Source: Lutjanus erythropterus (lineage: Eukaryota; Chordata; Actinopteri; Lutjaniformes; Lutjanidae). Taken from it: a stretch of 64,000 nucleotides of DNA. How positions within the stretch are numbered: the first letter of the stretch is position 1; the number at the start of each line of letters is the position of its first letter. The notes beneath the pieces are model-generated. The model had not been told where the DNA came from and did no database searches. It worked only from the letters and a program-made list of their open reading frames with translations. Shown in pieces: positions 1-10,039 of this stretch. The DNA is taken from assembly GCA_020091685.1 (NCBI GenBank), contig CM034604.1, forward strand, positions 4,515,820 through 4,579,819. Direction: 5' to 3'. The position numbers and the translations under genes are program-made.

Positions 1-84
1 CAAACCAACAATGGACAAAATTTCCCACCAACATGATCACTGATTGCAAGCAGTGACGTGTCTCCTGAAGCTCACAGAGCTTAC

Positions 85-191
85 CGGCGAAGGCGGGCCT
101 CATGGTGAAGTCATGCTCGTCTATGCGCAGCAGGTGGCTGGTCTTTACCTTCCGAGTTTTGGTTCCATCCGCAACTTTCTTTGAGAGAGGA
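85..191 (-). CDS. gabrr2: gabrr2 coding exon 2 (extracellular N-terminal segment)
   Basis: The minus strand shows an acceptor ending CACCAG at 197-192, then 107 nt of coding sequence, then a GTAAGC donor starting at 84. One base completes the Thr codon split with exon 1, 35 codons follow, and one base (G) is left for the next exon. The translation begins PLSKKVADGTKTRK and ends HLLRIDEHDFTMRPAFA. The latter is the hallmark of rho GABA-A receptor subunits just before the ligand-binding domain (mammalian GABRR2 reads RVDEHDFSMRPAFGG from memory). This part of the mature protein is extracellular. No stop or frameshift is seen. The later exons lie beyond the left edge. Confidence 0.9.
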
Positions 192-314
192 CTGGTGACA
201 GACAAGGAGACAGAGAGGAGAGGATTTTAAAATGCTATTGCAGTTTGGTCTTAAATGATAAGGCTGCTGTTATTATATATTTTTATTAGTGTCAACAATG
301 TGTTAGTCTGTCAC

Positions 315-895
315 TCAGTACTTTCCAACTTCCCCGTCCTATTGCCTGGATTTCATCTATTGCTAATGTTCTTAAAATCTGTGTTCTTTGGCAAATAAAC
401 ATGACTGAATTTAATTTTATCATGGAGACATGATGTATTTAATTGGAACCATTTGGAAATGTTTCCTAAATCAGTTAGAGCTAGCTCTACAAAGAAGTAA
501 AGAGAAATGTGACAGAAATAAATTGGTGTCATTTGCAAAAAGGTACTGGAAACATGGAGGATAACGATGCAGCCAGGTTATTGATATAAATAAGGAATAG
601 GAGTGGTCCTAGAATGGATCCCTGCTTCCCTGTTTTAATGACCCTATCAGATGTCTATCCATTAATGTTAACAAATTGTTGCTGATTATGAATATAGTTG
701 TGTAACTAGTTACAAGTAATTCTAGTCAAACCATAGTCTAACACTTCTTGGGGTAAGACAAAAGCTTTAGATCAGGAAATATTCCTGAAGCATATCTGTC
801 ATTATTTAAAGCACTGAAAGTAGCAATCTCTCTTCTTAACTATGGTTAAAATTACTGAACTAAAAGATTTTGTTAGAGTAAGGAAAGACTGTCTT
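315..895 (-). mobile_element. LINE reverse-transcriptase relic, tandem copy 1
   Basis: The minus-strand translation contains the LINE reverse-transcriptase stretch ISKWFQLNTSCL, which resembles the usual fish (W)FxxNKLSLN block after the active site. The whole segment is about 80-85% similar by eye to 912-1495 in the same orientation. It starts CAGTACTTTCCAAC and ends TTTGTTAGAGTAAGGAAA. The GVPQG part seen in copy 2 is replaced here by unrelated bases around 625-655. It is broken and not functional. I place it among L2/CR1-like LINEs, but the clade is uncertain. Confidence 0.7.
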
Positions 896-911
896 AATGT
901 TAACTGTTGCT

Positions 912-1495
912 CAGTACTTTCCAACGTTCCTGTCCTATTGTCTGGATTCCATCTATTGCTAATGTTCTTAAAATTTGTAGTTATTGGCAAATGAATGTTA
1001 TTGAATTTGATTTTTATCACAGAGACATGATGTATTTAATTGAAACCATTTGGAAATATTTCTGAAAAATTTCTTAAATCTGTAAGAGCTAGCTCTACTC
1101 ATAAGTAAAGAGAAATAATGATGTGACAGAAATAAATAGGTATCATCTGCAAAAAAAGTACTGGAAACATGGAGGATAACGCTGCAGCCATTAATATTAT
1201 AAATATAAATAAGGAATAGGAGTGGTCCTAGAATGGATCCCTGGGGGACCCCACATGTTATAGTGAGATGTTCATCCATTATTGTTAAACATCTGTTCTT
1301 GAAACTATTTACACACAATTCCAGTAAAATCATAGTCTAACACTTTCATGGTAAGATGTCCTGATTAACACTGTCAAATTCATATTTTCTGTTAATTAAA
1401 GCACTGAAAGCAGGTATTTCTCCTCTTAACTATGATTAAGGTTAATCAACTGTATGACTTTGTTAGGGTAAGGAAATAATGTGGTTATAGTTATA
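912..1495 (-). mobile_element. LINE reverse-transcriptase relic, tandem copy 2
   Basis: An open frame at 998-1333 on the minus strand contains CGVPQGSILGPLLFLIYI followed by FADDTYLF. These are the palm motifs of non-LTR reverse transcriptases, with the FADD-type catalytic aspartates intact. The block ISKWFQLNTSCL follows. No endonuclease or 3' end is recognisable. It lies head to tail with a second copy at 315-895, about 590-596 bp apart. Confidence 0.8.
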
Positions 1496-1499
1496 CAGG

Positions 1500-3325
1500 C
1501 AAATGTCAGTCGCAACTTTATGACAGAGTGAAAATGCTTATCACTCACATGTCTATCCGTGATGCTGAGCTCTGAGTCTGTCCTCTCAAGAAAGACAGCA
1601 TCAGTCATTCAGTGAGTAATCTAACGTGAAAAAGCTCTCTAGTGTCCATTCCTATTATACCACAGCAATTGAGGAAGTCAGGTGGCATTATTATCAGGCT
1701 GGTATCACCGCAGTTCTTGAAATAGTCATGAAATCCATTCTATAGATCCATGAACATGGACACCAATACTCAATTCTCTTTTTTTCCAACTATTTTCAGC
1801 AAAAGATTAGTGATTATTCATGGAAGAAGGATGGTGTATGTGGTATTTAGTCAAAATAAATCACAGTGTGTGTGTTCACAGTAATAAAGGATCATTCACA
1901 CAGTGCAACAGTGTGGCTCATTGATGTGTTTTCAATAGTTTTTGGACAACAATGGAGCTCAATGACACAGAGGAATCAGTAGACACATTCAGTGTTGGTT
2001 TGGTTCTGTTCATGGGATTTGTTGAGAAACACATAACATAACCAGACTTATGCTTTATAATAAAGAGTGGAGAGAAGGTGAGGCGGGAACAAGCTACACA
2101 GCTGTCCTTGGCTACACAGGAGCCCCTAAATTACAAATGTGAAGCCCTCTGATATTTTTTGGGTGTACAGTTTTACTTGCAAACTCATGTTTGTTTTGCT
2201 CTGTTGCACTTTCTAAAGAAAAACAGGCTGCATTGAACAGGTTACCAGGTTGAATGAATTTCCTTCTTTATGTGATTTTAATTACAGATGACAGTTCTGC
2301 AAATGTCATTGACCATTTTAAAACTGATTGGTTTTGCAGTAAAAATCTGATTTACAGAAGGACCCGCAGAACGCTTGGACTAACCCTGAAGGGAGTCAAA
2401 ACCTGCACTGAATTATCTATGAAAAGAGAGGAAAATTGGTTGATTGAAAAGCCAGATATTATACACTTTTACAGGCAAAGCAATTAGCTACAGGAAGTGA
2501 AATATTTCAGGAAGGATGATGAAGGATGCCATCCACCTTCTTAGCAAAATGACCAAAATGTATCCCCCTGGTTAACCTGCTACCCCGCCCTCTCCATCCA
2601 CTAGTAGCAGAGACAGTGCAGGGGCAGAGGGGTTTAGTTAAATATGTTTACTCTGTCTGTCTCATGGATCCTTTATCTGACTGAGGTTTGTGACAGTTAG
2701 ACTCTGTGGCCCCGACCATGGCTCTGAAGTATCATCAGTCCAGCTGTGTTGTATTGATAAATCCATGGAGCTCCCCATGGTCCTGAAGGAGCAGATCGAT
2801 TTATAATCGCACCTTTTTCCCCTCAGTAGTGCCCTTCTGTCAGTTTCATCTTGGATCAACTACAACACTCACATAGTAGGTTAGACTGATGTGCACTTCC
2901 AAAAAACATACACTGTTCTCAATATAGGCTTGACTACAACATACGCATAACAGTAAAATGACATTTACCTTAAATGTTATTGGGACACAGCCTACCTCTG
3001 CAAGTTGACAGCTTAAAGACAGCACCATCTCTGTAAGTTCCCTTACAAACAAGAGGCTGTTTAGTCTCTAATGTATATATGTAGCATTAGCTGCAGGCGT
3101 TAGATGGTGGCTGGTGTCACGGATACTTAGGTTGTGGGCTTTTTAGTTCTTTTAAACTTTTAATATGAACATTGATTACAATTAGACCAAACTAAACTAA
3201 CTAAACATTTATTTCTCCATCAGATTTTTGAGTGTGCCAGCTATGCCATAGATCTATAATATTCTCTAAACTACATCTAAATAATAAATGTTAGAATATA
3301 TTTATTTATATTTCAGAGAGGAACT
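1500..3325. other. intronic sequence with no recognised feature
   Basis: This is AT-rich intron DNA without a credible coding frame. The short open frames at 2254-2487, 2662-2859 and 2846-3052 show no family resemblance. I see no terminal inverted repeats or long tandem repeats. Confidence 0.5.
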
Positions 3326-3329
3326 TCTA

Positions 3330-4335
3330 AGTTTCTGTAGGTGAACTTGTTTTCAGTCCTGGTTTGCCGTCTGGTGTCCCCCAGGGGTCAGTTTTGAGGC
3401 CCATTTTATTTTCTATGCAAACGCTTGTCAGGACAGATGATCAGTAATTAGAACATCATCTCCCATCATTTGTACGCTGATGACATCCAGATATATTTTT
3501 CATTTAAACGTAATGAAACTTGTAAAGTTTATGTGCTTTAAATTCAATTAAGAAATCATTTCCTGCAATTAAAAGCAGATAAAACTGAAGATGTTAACCT
3601 CCAACCAACAATCAGGCAACAATCCTCAACTTCTCATTCTAGTCTGCTTAATCGTGGTGTAATTTTTGACCAATCCGTGAGTTGTGGGATTTATATTAGG
3701 ATACTGAGTCTAAGAAACATAAGCTACACTTTGGTCTGTTGTGTCAAGAAATGAAATGGAGATGCTTATACATATTTTTACCTCATCACTACTGAATTTC
3801 TCTTTTCATCAGCCTTGATAAATCCTCATTACACCGTCTACAAACCATCCAAAATGCTCCTGCTGGGCCCTAAACACAATCCAACAGATGGTCTCTTACT
3901 ATGTCTATTTTAGCCTCTCTGCACTGGCTTCCTGTTAACTTTAGAATTCAAATTTAGGTGCTCATTTGTAGAGCCCTACATGGCCAGGCCTCCCCTCAGG
4001 GTTTTCTAAGTGTACCTCGGACATGTTTTAAGACTTTGGGAGATTGTTCTTTCCAGTCAGCAGCCCCTAAGCTGTGGAATAGTTTCCCAGTAAGCTTGAG
4101 ATCTTTGGAGTCTGTGGACTCTTTTCAAAACCAGTGAAAATTGTTCTATTTACAGGCTTTTGGGAAGCATGTGGTATTTTACTTTTTCACTTGTGTCTTA
4201 TGTCTGTTCCCTCTGTATATTTTATCTGATGTTTTATCTTTGTTTTATTTATCTGATTCTTATTTGATTTTATTTCTTTGACTGAGAAACACTTTGTGAA
4301 TGCTGTTGGTGAAAGATGAATAAACTTTGCTTGGA
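3330..4335 (+). mobile_element. L2-like LINE, 3' half, degenerate
   Basis: Broken plus-strand frames read SGVPQGSVL, then YADDIQIYFSF, then LKADKTE and LNRGVIFDQS. Near the end come LASLHWLPV and APKLWNSFPVSLRSLESVDSF. These blocks occur in the same order in fish L2-type reverse transcriptases and their C-terminal tail. The copy ends near 4335 with the typical short tail (GATGAATAAACTTTG). Several frameshifts and stops show it is dead. It lies antisense to gabrr2. Confidence 0.82.
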
Positions 4336-5060
4336 TTCCTCCTGTATACTCTGTAGAACAGAGTCACCTTCATGGTCAAAGTGACAAGTATCAACCTGCA
4401 GTCACAGAGGAGAGAGAGGATCACAGAGACACACTGCTGCCTGTGGGATTCCTGTAATATTTGTATAATCACACATGGGCGTGTGTGTTGGTTGGTGGTG
4501 TGTGGGAGGATAGTGCTCCCACTGGACCACTCCCCCTGTTAAAAATTAACAAGTCACGACCAGCTACGGAGAAAATAATGGAAAGATTAATCAGTAACAG
4601 AGCCCAACTGATACTGATTTTCTGGGGCTGATAACCATATTAAGGAGTACAAACAAATTCTGATATCGATATATTGGCTGATTTACCAAGATTACAATGA
4701 TCCCTCAAATGTGTTTATCAAATCCTTGTGACAAAGTTATGTGATGGAGGCAGGATGTTTTACAGTTTAACTATAAACTTTATCTTCCAAAATGATATCT
4801 GGTCAGTGAACTGATCGTAGGGGTGCATGATGTGGATTTTTTTCAGCCGATACCGACAATTTTAAAAGTAGCTGCAACAGATAAGATAACCATTAATTTC
4901 TTTTTTGTGTGCTTTAAAAGTAAGTTGAAATAAACCGTAGTTTATGCACACCTGAGGATAAAAAAAGATGTAGTGATGGATGATGCAATATTCCACAGCT
5001 CTGACTAAACCAGCTTTCTCACTCACATACAGTATATATACATATACATGTTTATATCAG

Positions 5061-5464
5061 AACCAGTCAAAGTTTGGACACAATTCATTTTTTCTTTATT
5101 TTTTTTATAAGACACGGTTCAGATTGTACCAACAATGTGCAAAGCTGTCATCATGCAAAGATGTCAAGAATCTAAAATACCAAGGAGCAAAAAAAGTTTT
5201 GCACACTTGTAGGTTGACAGGTGCGTAGGAGAAGACCTTGGATTGATGGGTTGACAATAAAGAGCCAAAAGACTCACAATCTTTGACTTCAAGAGCAGAA
5301 GACAGTGTGTGAAAGTCTGTTTGCTTTTTAAGAATTCAAATATAAAACATATTTTACATTTTTTTCTCACCACATAATTCCATATTTCATATTTTGATGT
5401 TTTAATCTACAGTGTAGAAAAAAAAACATTGATTAAGAGGATGTGTCCAAACGTTTGACTGATA
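5061..5464 (-). mobile_element. Tc1/mariner-like miniature element, copy 1
   Basis: The left end reads ACCAGTCAAAGTTTGGACAC. The right end reads GTGTCCAAACGTTTGACTGATA, its inverted complement with few mismatches. The interior aligns along most of its length to the reverse complement of 21422-21850. For example, both contain GGTTCAGA, CCAACA, AGAATCTAAAATA, CACACTTGTAG and GTAGGAGAAGA in the same order. It has no transposase frame, so it is non-autonomous. The family assignment rests on the ends and on TA at the copy 2 boundaries. Confidence 0.75.
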
Positions 5465-5589
5465 GAGAAAAAATATATTGCATGGCTCAAAAATATATCG
5501 TTGCATACATGTTGCCTTTAAAACACAACATCTCCATTGTTCTGTCAAGAAAAAAAAAATCATTCATATCGCATATCAGACATCTTCAC

Positions 5590-5860
5590 TGGGGTTGTAC
5601 AATTAAACACAATCGCAATATAGCGAAGTGTATCCACATATCCAAATTGCAGAATCCTGCATTTTTTTCTGCACAAATACAAATCAACATCAACATGATT
5701 TTTAATAATTTCCTTCAGTTAAAAAGGAAAATTTTGATGCAAAAATTATCATTCCCCCTAATAAAATTGCATATTGCAATCGCAATTTCAGTCAAAATAA
5801 TAACAAAATGGCTTTTTTTTTTTATCATATTGTGCAGCTCTCATATTCTCATATGGATAT
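5590..5860. mobile_element. GCTGCACAATTAATCG-family miniature element, copy 1
   Basis: The sequence GGTTGTACAATTAAACACAATCGCAATAT opens the copy, and ATATTGCAATCGCAATTTCAGTCAAAATAATA followed by ATCATATTGTGCAGC closes it. The same landmarks recur at 57812-58033 and 61022-61414. The ends form an imperfect inverted repeat (consensus GGGCTGCACAATTAATCG). No coding capacity is seen. A non-autonomous DNA transposon is the likely identity; the superfamily is not determined. Confidence 0.65.
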
Positions 5861-6119
5861 GTAGACTGATACAGCTGTAGGTATTATCGGCCATGATTAT
5901 AATCAGTAATGACAATGTACAGTCCTACTGCAGAACTCCTGTTTTAACAAATGGAACAAAGTACTGCCTGCTGCTGGCAAAGGGATGATATCCAAGTGTT
6001 TTGCTACAGTAGCTATAAAACAGACGTGAAGCTGCTGCTGAGGAATGTTTGATCCTGTTTGGAGCTGACAGGACTGTGACAGAACCAGCCGCACAATAGG
6101 CTTAAAGAGAATCTCCCTC

Positions 6120-6714
6120 CTCAACTTCCTCCACTGCTCACTGACTCTTTCTGTTTCTTCTTGTCTTTTGCTGCTGTTGCCCTCAAAGCATCCTGCTATT
6201 CACCTGAAATAACATCTAACACCTCGAGGGATGGATTCTCTCTGCTGCTGGAGACACACGCACAAGTTTTTACGCGCAGCAGGACAGCGGATCTGTGCCG
6301 GTTTGGTTCCCACAAATAACACCCCAAATAACAGCTGTGAGCGCGGTGTGAAGGGTCGCATCAGTTATCACAGCCTCCCTAAACGATTCGGAAACGGGCG
6401 ATGGGAACATGGGTTTTGGCTGCGTGCGCACATTGCATGCAAATGTTGACATTCTGGGTGTTCTTGGAAATTAATTGGAGAGAAAACCGTCAGAAATCTT
6501 CCGCTTCTCTCTGCTGTTCGGTGTCAAACTGATACAAGTGTTAAACTGCTCTGTTGTGCGTACAGAGCTGTGCGTAAATGTGAGTTGTCTTAGAGGTACG
6601 CAGAAGGAAAGCAGCTGGATATGCGTCTTGTGATGCTATACGTGGTGCAACCCTCAGTTTCATCCAAATAAAATCAAATAAATGAAGGTAAAGAAAGATT
6701 GTTTCTGTACTTAC
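6120..6714. promoter_or_regulatory. GC-richer intronic block next to gabrr2 exon 1, with POU octamer
   Basis: This block, immediately 3' of exon 1 in the transcript, has many CpGs, unlike the AT-rich remainder of the intron. A perfect octamer ATGCAAAT lies at 6437-6444 and an AATTAATT homeodomain-type core at about 6470. These are short motifs that can occur by chance. An enhancer role is an inference. The open frame at 6231-6449 shows no family resemblance. Confidence 0.3.
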
Positions 6715-6836
6715 GTCCCCGGTTTGTGTGTCTCCGCAGGCGCGGACCAGCGCTTTTTCCTGCTCTTGTGTTTCCTGCACTCCCCGATCAGGATGAGACA
6801 CAGCAGCAGGATCAGAAACCGAACGTATCCCGGCAT
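6715..6836 (-). CDS. gabrr2: gabrr2 coding exon 1 (start codon and signal peptide)
   Basis: The ATG is at 6836-6834. The exon encodes MPGYVRFLILLLCLILIGEC, then RKHKSRKKRWSAPAETHKPG, and ends with two bases of a Thr codon before a consensus GTAAGT donor at 6714-6709. Residues 1-20 form a typical signal peptide: a short N-terminus with one Arg, a Leu/Ile-rich core, then a polar end. A strongly basic stretch follows, as in mammalian GABRR2 (ESRKPKRKRW from memory). The start was chosen because it gives the signal peptide at the family's usual distance from LLRIDEHDF and because the phase joins exactly to exon 2. The protein goes to the ER and then the plasma membrane. Confidence 0.88.
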
Positions 6837-7200
6837 GATGAGTTTAAAAGTCCCGCAGAGAGTCTGTCAGTGACGCCTGGGGTCCGCGTGCAGGACGCTG
6901 TGTGCGCGGTACCATCTTCCTGTCAGAGGCAGAGTGTGAGGAAGACTGCGAGGAGGAAGAGTGGTGAGGAGTCCAGGGACCGCGGTGAGCGGGAGACGGG
7001 ATGCTGGAGTCTGATCAGCGCTCTGATTGGTCTTCAGACTCAGAGGAGCTTTTTGTGGCTCAGGAGCGCGCGCAGCATCAGCACCACCACATGCAGCGCG
7101 CGCTGCAAAAAAAGGAAACACGTCCCTCCTGACGACAGAGACACTGCTGAGAGAGACATGATAGTTTTTCCTCAGAAGAAAGAAAGACGGAGAAAAAGAA
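6837..7200 (-). promoter_or_regulatory. gabrr2: gabrr2 5' UTR and probable promoter (CpG-rich)
   Basis: This region directly upstream of the gabrr2 ATG is rich in CpG. It includes the 14-bp palindrome GCAGCGCGCGCTGC at about 7094-7107 and a consensus NF-Y box (ACCAATCAG on the minus strand) at 7023-7031, roughly 190 bp upstream of the ATG. No TATA box is evident. CpG-rich, TATA-less promoters with CCAAT boxes are common in vertebrates. The transcription start cannot be placed. Long open frames on both strands (6699-7304 plus, 6867-7262 minus) are expected from the high GC and show no family resemblance. Confidence 0.45.
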
Positions 7201-7736
7201 AAAAGTGGGAACACAATGTCACACATGCTACTGCACAAAGAGGAGACAAAACCAGACAACATAATGAAATCAGTGTCAGATTTATATTATATCTACAGAT
7301 TTGATATTATTACTGAAAAAAGTGGTAAACTGGAAAAAGTGAAATAAATCCAACTCACTGCATACTCAGTGTTTATTGTGTTGATCATTTTTTACAGTGT
7401 AGGACAGAGTGAGGGCATCCTCTTAACTGACGTAAGACTTATTGGATGTCCACATCTGTCTCTCTCTCTCAGGGCTTCTCTTCATTAAAGACAGAGCCGT
7501 GTCCACATTTTTTTTGACTGTGGGGTGACCCACGAGGGGACTGACTTATGCAGGGGTAGCTTGAAGTTCATGTGTATGTGTGTGCATCTGTGCTTAAAGG
7601 GATATTTTGGATTATTTGAAGTGAGACAGTATAAGAGTGTCAGCTATACCATGGTTTACAAAGGAGCTCATTTTTTTGTTCAATAAAGAAGGGTGCAGTA
7701 CCCAGCAAGCGAAAGACACCTAATAGCCGTCTATGC
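7201..7736. other. intergenic, little recognised
   Basis: A fragment at about 7594-7660 starts CTTAAAGGGATATTTTGGATTATTTGAAGTG. It resembles one end of the TTAA-ended family seen complete at 20266-21051. The rest is unremarkable. Confidence 0.4.
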
Positions 7737-8151
7737 TAGGGGTCTGCAACCTTTAATATCGAAAGAGTCATTTTTGGCCAGAAAAAGGAACAAAAAATTT
7801 GTCTGGAGCAGCAACTATTAAATTAAATTTCCTCAGAGTCTTTTCTGGTTTTGAATGTGGCATCCATAACTAGCTTAGGAAGACTCAAGACTAGACAAAA
7901 TTTAGAAGAAAAGGTGGCGGGCAATAGACGTAGGCCACAACGCACATTTAATTGATGAAATATTAAGTTTTTTTCATTTGGTTTGTGGGCACTTTTATAA
8001 TTAGAGAATGCAAGAATCACATTAGACCTACAATAATTAGTGAAAATTTAAATATTAAAAAAGTACCACTATTCATTTCAGTTTAACGTTTTGTCAAAGT
8101 CACAAGGAGTCACTCGAGACAGACAAAAGAGCCGCAGGTTGCTGACTCTTG
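7737..8151. mobile_element. hAT-like non-autonomous element, family 1, copy A
   Basis: The left end TAGGGGTCTGCAACCTTTA and the right end GCCGCAGGTTGCTGACTCTTGG form inverted ends matching the common CAGGGGTCxGCAACC type of hAT (Charlie-like) elements. Shared interior stretches with 43107-43931 include TTTTTGGCCA, GCAGCAA.TATTAAATT, AAGACTCAAGA, TGTAAGAATCA and CACTATTCATTTC. There is no coding frame. Confidence 0.7.
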
Positions 8152-8247
8152 GTCCTGGGCCTCACCTTTGAGGGTAAAAACTGTTAAATTTGGGCAGTCA
8201 GCAGACGTCTAACCATAACAGAAGTATAGCCTAACCATCACCTAGAC

Positions 8248-8463
8248 CAGTGTTTCCCAACCCTGGTCCTCAGGGACCCCCTGCCCTGCATGTTTTAGAT
8301 GTTTCCCTGCTCAAACACACCTGATTCACATGATCAGCTCATCATCAAGCCTCTGCAGAAACCTGACAACAACCTGATCATTTGAATCAGGTGTGTTGGA
8401 GCAGAGAAACATCTAAAACATGCAGGGCAGGGGGTCCCTGAGGACCAGGATTTAGAAACACAG
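8248..8463. mobile_element. hAT-like foldback miniature element
   Basis: This 216-bp element begins CAGTGTTTCCCAACCCTGGT and ends ACCAGGATTTAGAAACACAG. The two halves are almost perfect inverted copies over about 90 bp. For instance, CCCTGCCCTGCATGTTTTAGATGTTT on the left answers AAACATCTAAAACATGCAGGGCAGGG on the right, and CACACCTGATTCA answers TGAATCAGGTGTG. The flanks (ACCTAGAC and CCTATCAT) are only weakly alike, so a clean 8-bp target duplication is not demonstrated. Confidence 0.85.
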
Positions 8464-8802
8464 CCTATCATCACTTTGGACCCTCACTAAGACACTACAT
8501 CCGAACTGGGTAAAGTCAAAAACCTGAAAAAAAAAAGCCACACACAGGACTCAAAACTGAGCTGCCTGGACAAAAGTCCTCAATTAAACATAGTCATCCA
8601 ACACCTCTTCCTTTTCATTAAAGTGTCTGTCACTCGTTATAATGCGTCCAGGTGTGCGTACCTTCAGAGTACTTGAAGTTGTGACCAATATGTTAAGTAC
8701 TTGTGCATGCATTCTCAGAAAATAGCATATAGTCAGTATTTTAGAGACACACTTTCAGGGAGTTCCCCCAGCTCCCATGTAGTTTGTACCCTGGTACCTT
8801 TA

Positions 8803-8825
8803 ACACACACACACACACACACACA
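8803..8825. repeat. (AC)n microsatellite
   Basis: An uninterrupted AC dinucleotide run of about 11 units. Confidence 0.95.
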
Positions 8826-9529
8826 TATGCATGTATGCAGATAAAATTGTGTTTTTTTCAGGTCATGTAACCGCTGCTCCTATATGGGCTATAACTGAGC
8901 AAACAATCAAATCTTACCTTACCTTCTACTAGACTTTATCAATAGTTTCATCATGTTGAGAATAAGCTGCAATCAGTTCACAGCAGCACTTTCTCTCTCT
9001 CTCTCTGTCTGTGCTGCGACTGTGAGTTTGCAGAAAATAACTGGAAAAGACGCCTCTCACTGCAAAAACTGCACGCTGTCTGATCGGGGTCATACGGTGA
9101 TGATTTGATCCTCAAGTGCTTAAAAAATGTTTTATGTGAACTGTGAATATATATTTCCTGACTTGGAGAAAAAAAAGTCAAAGTGTCATCACAGTCCTCT
9201 CCGGCAGCCCTACATCTACACTCAGAGAACATGGAAACTGCTGGTCGACTTCTTGCTTGATCAGTTTGTTTGTGTTATGGTGTGACTTCAGATAATCTGT
9301 TCTACCCCTTGAAGCCTTCAAAAAGAAATTGTACTTTTGATTGTACTTCTATCCTCAGGCTGTGAGACACATAAATTCCACCAGGAAAAAGTCTTTTTAT
9401 TTTTATGATGTCTTTTTCGAAGTGTCTATTTACACCCAGGTGAAAATAGTCACACGGCAGCTATTCAGCTACTTACACCTGACCCCCTAGTTTGGCTATA
9501 AAAAGAGTGACAAAGTGTCTGTAGAGAAG

Positions 9530-10035
9530 AGGCTGTGGTGGATGAATGGGTTAAACACAGGACTCTCCGCTGAGAGACAGGGCCTTGAGTTCTGTGTGCA
9601 GTTTAATAATATTATATTATATTAAATTATTATAATTTAATAAAAGTTTAGATTTAGTTCACTTATTATTACTGTTATTATTATTTTCTTAAATTAGGAA
9701 AAGATCATGTTTTGTCTCTGCCATATGTGTGCAAATAGCCACATTGGCTATTTACAGTGTAAAAAACCTAACAAGACAAAAATTAGGCAAAAATGACATA
9801 GAAGACGTAACAAGACATAACATGGGATAAAAAGACACCAAAAGACGAAAACTACATAAAGGATGTAACAAGGAAGAAACGATGTGAAAGATGTAACAAG
9901 ATGTGACAAGATGTAAAAACACAGAAATGTCTTCTTCTTGTTCTTTCAGTCACAGTTTGGTTAGGTTAAGGCAATAAAACTACTTGGTTAAGGAAAAGAT
10001 CATGTTTTGTCTTTGCCATGGGTGTGTAAATAGTA
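9530..10035. repeat. dispersed repeat with possible tRNA-like head
   Basis: The stretch GTGGTGGATGAATGGGTTAAACACAGGACTCTCCG... resembles the tRNA-like head found in several fish repeats, but the internal promoter boxes are poor. Two similar segments follow at about 9690-9740 and 9980-10040 (AGGAAAAGATCATGTTTTGTCTxTGCCAT then GTGTGxAAATAG). A degenerate AAGACGTAACAAGAC-type tandem tract lies between them (about 9760-9920). The element class is uncertain. Confidence 0.35.
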
Positions 10036-10039
10036 CTGG

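Larger units (their letters stand above)
4590..5915. mobile_element. composite hAT-like element hosting two other miniature elements
   Basis: The left edge reads CAGAGCCCAACTGATACTGA followed by GGGGCTGATAACC and GATATATTGGCTGATTT. The right edge (about 5880-5915) reads GTATTATCGGCCATGATTATAATCAGTAA. From memory, these resemble the two ends of a common fish element whose ends carry CCGATATTATCGGCC-type motifs. The space between is mostly filled by a Tc1/mariner-like miniature element (5061-5464) and a GCTGCACAATTAATCG-type miniature element (about 5590-5860). Assigning the outer ends to one element is an inference. Confidence 0.45.
192..6714 (-). other. gabrr2 intron 1
   Basis: This 6.5 kb GT-AG intron separates signal-peptide exon 1 from exon 2. 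It contains a tandemly repeated LINE reverse-transcriptase relic (315-1495), an L2-like LINE 3' part (3330-4335), a nested DNA-transposon block (4590-5915) and a GC-richer stretch next to exon 1 (about 6120-6714). I recognise nothing in 1500-3330. Confidence 0.8.
1..6836 (-). other. gabrr2: gabrr2 gene, 5' part (exons 1-2 and intron 1)
   Basis: Gene-level entry. Two coding exons on the minus strand join in phase (2 nt + 1 nt) and encode the first 76 residues of a rho-type GABA-A receptor subunit. The order is signal peptide, basic stretch, variable linker, then the conserved segment LLRIDEHDFTMRPAFA. Their combined length closely matches the first two coding exons of mammalian GABRR2 as I remember them. 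The ligand-binding and four-helix channel parts lie beyond position 1. Rho subunits form homomeric chloride channels prominent in retina. The choice of GABRR2 over GABRR1 rests on the N-terminal sequence and on ube2j1 being the neighbour, as in human. Fish can carry two copies of gabrr2 and I cannot say which this is. Confidence 0.85.

Noticed and set aside
998-1333. Possible retrovirus or LTR polymerase
   Set aside because: GVPQGSILGPLLF and FADDT are non-LTR (LINE) reverse-transcriptase motifs; no LTRs, primer-binding site, gag or integrase was seen.
5443-5880. 145-residue plus-strand open frame
   Set aside because: It lies across two miniature transposons and is a Lys/Ile-rich composition artefact.
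6867-7262. 131-residue minus-strand open frame just upstream of gabrr2
   Set aside because: It ends 31 bases before the gabrr2 start and could be read as an upstream frame, but it is low-complexity Ser/Phe-rich with no family resemblance and no evidence of translation.
6699-7304. 201-residue plus-strand open frame
   Set aside because: It runs antisense through gabrr2 exon 1 and the CpG-rich promoter region. Composition is Arg/Ser/Lys-rich with no domain; explained by high GC.
9530-9600. tRNA gene
   Set aside because: The head resembles a tRNA-derived repeat, but the internal promoter boxes are poor and no cloverleaf could be drawn.
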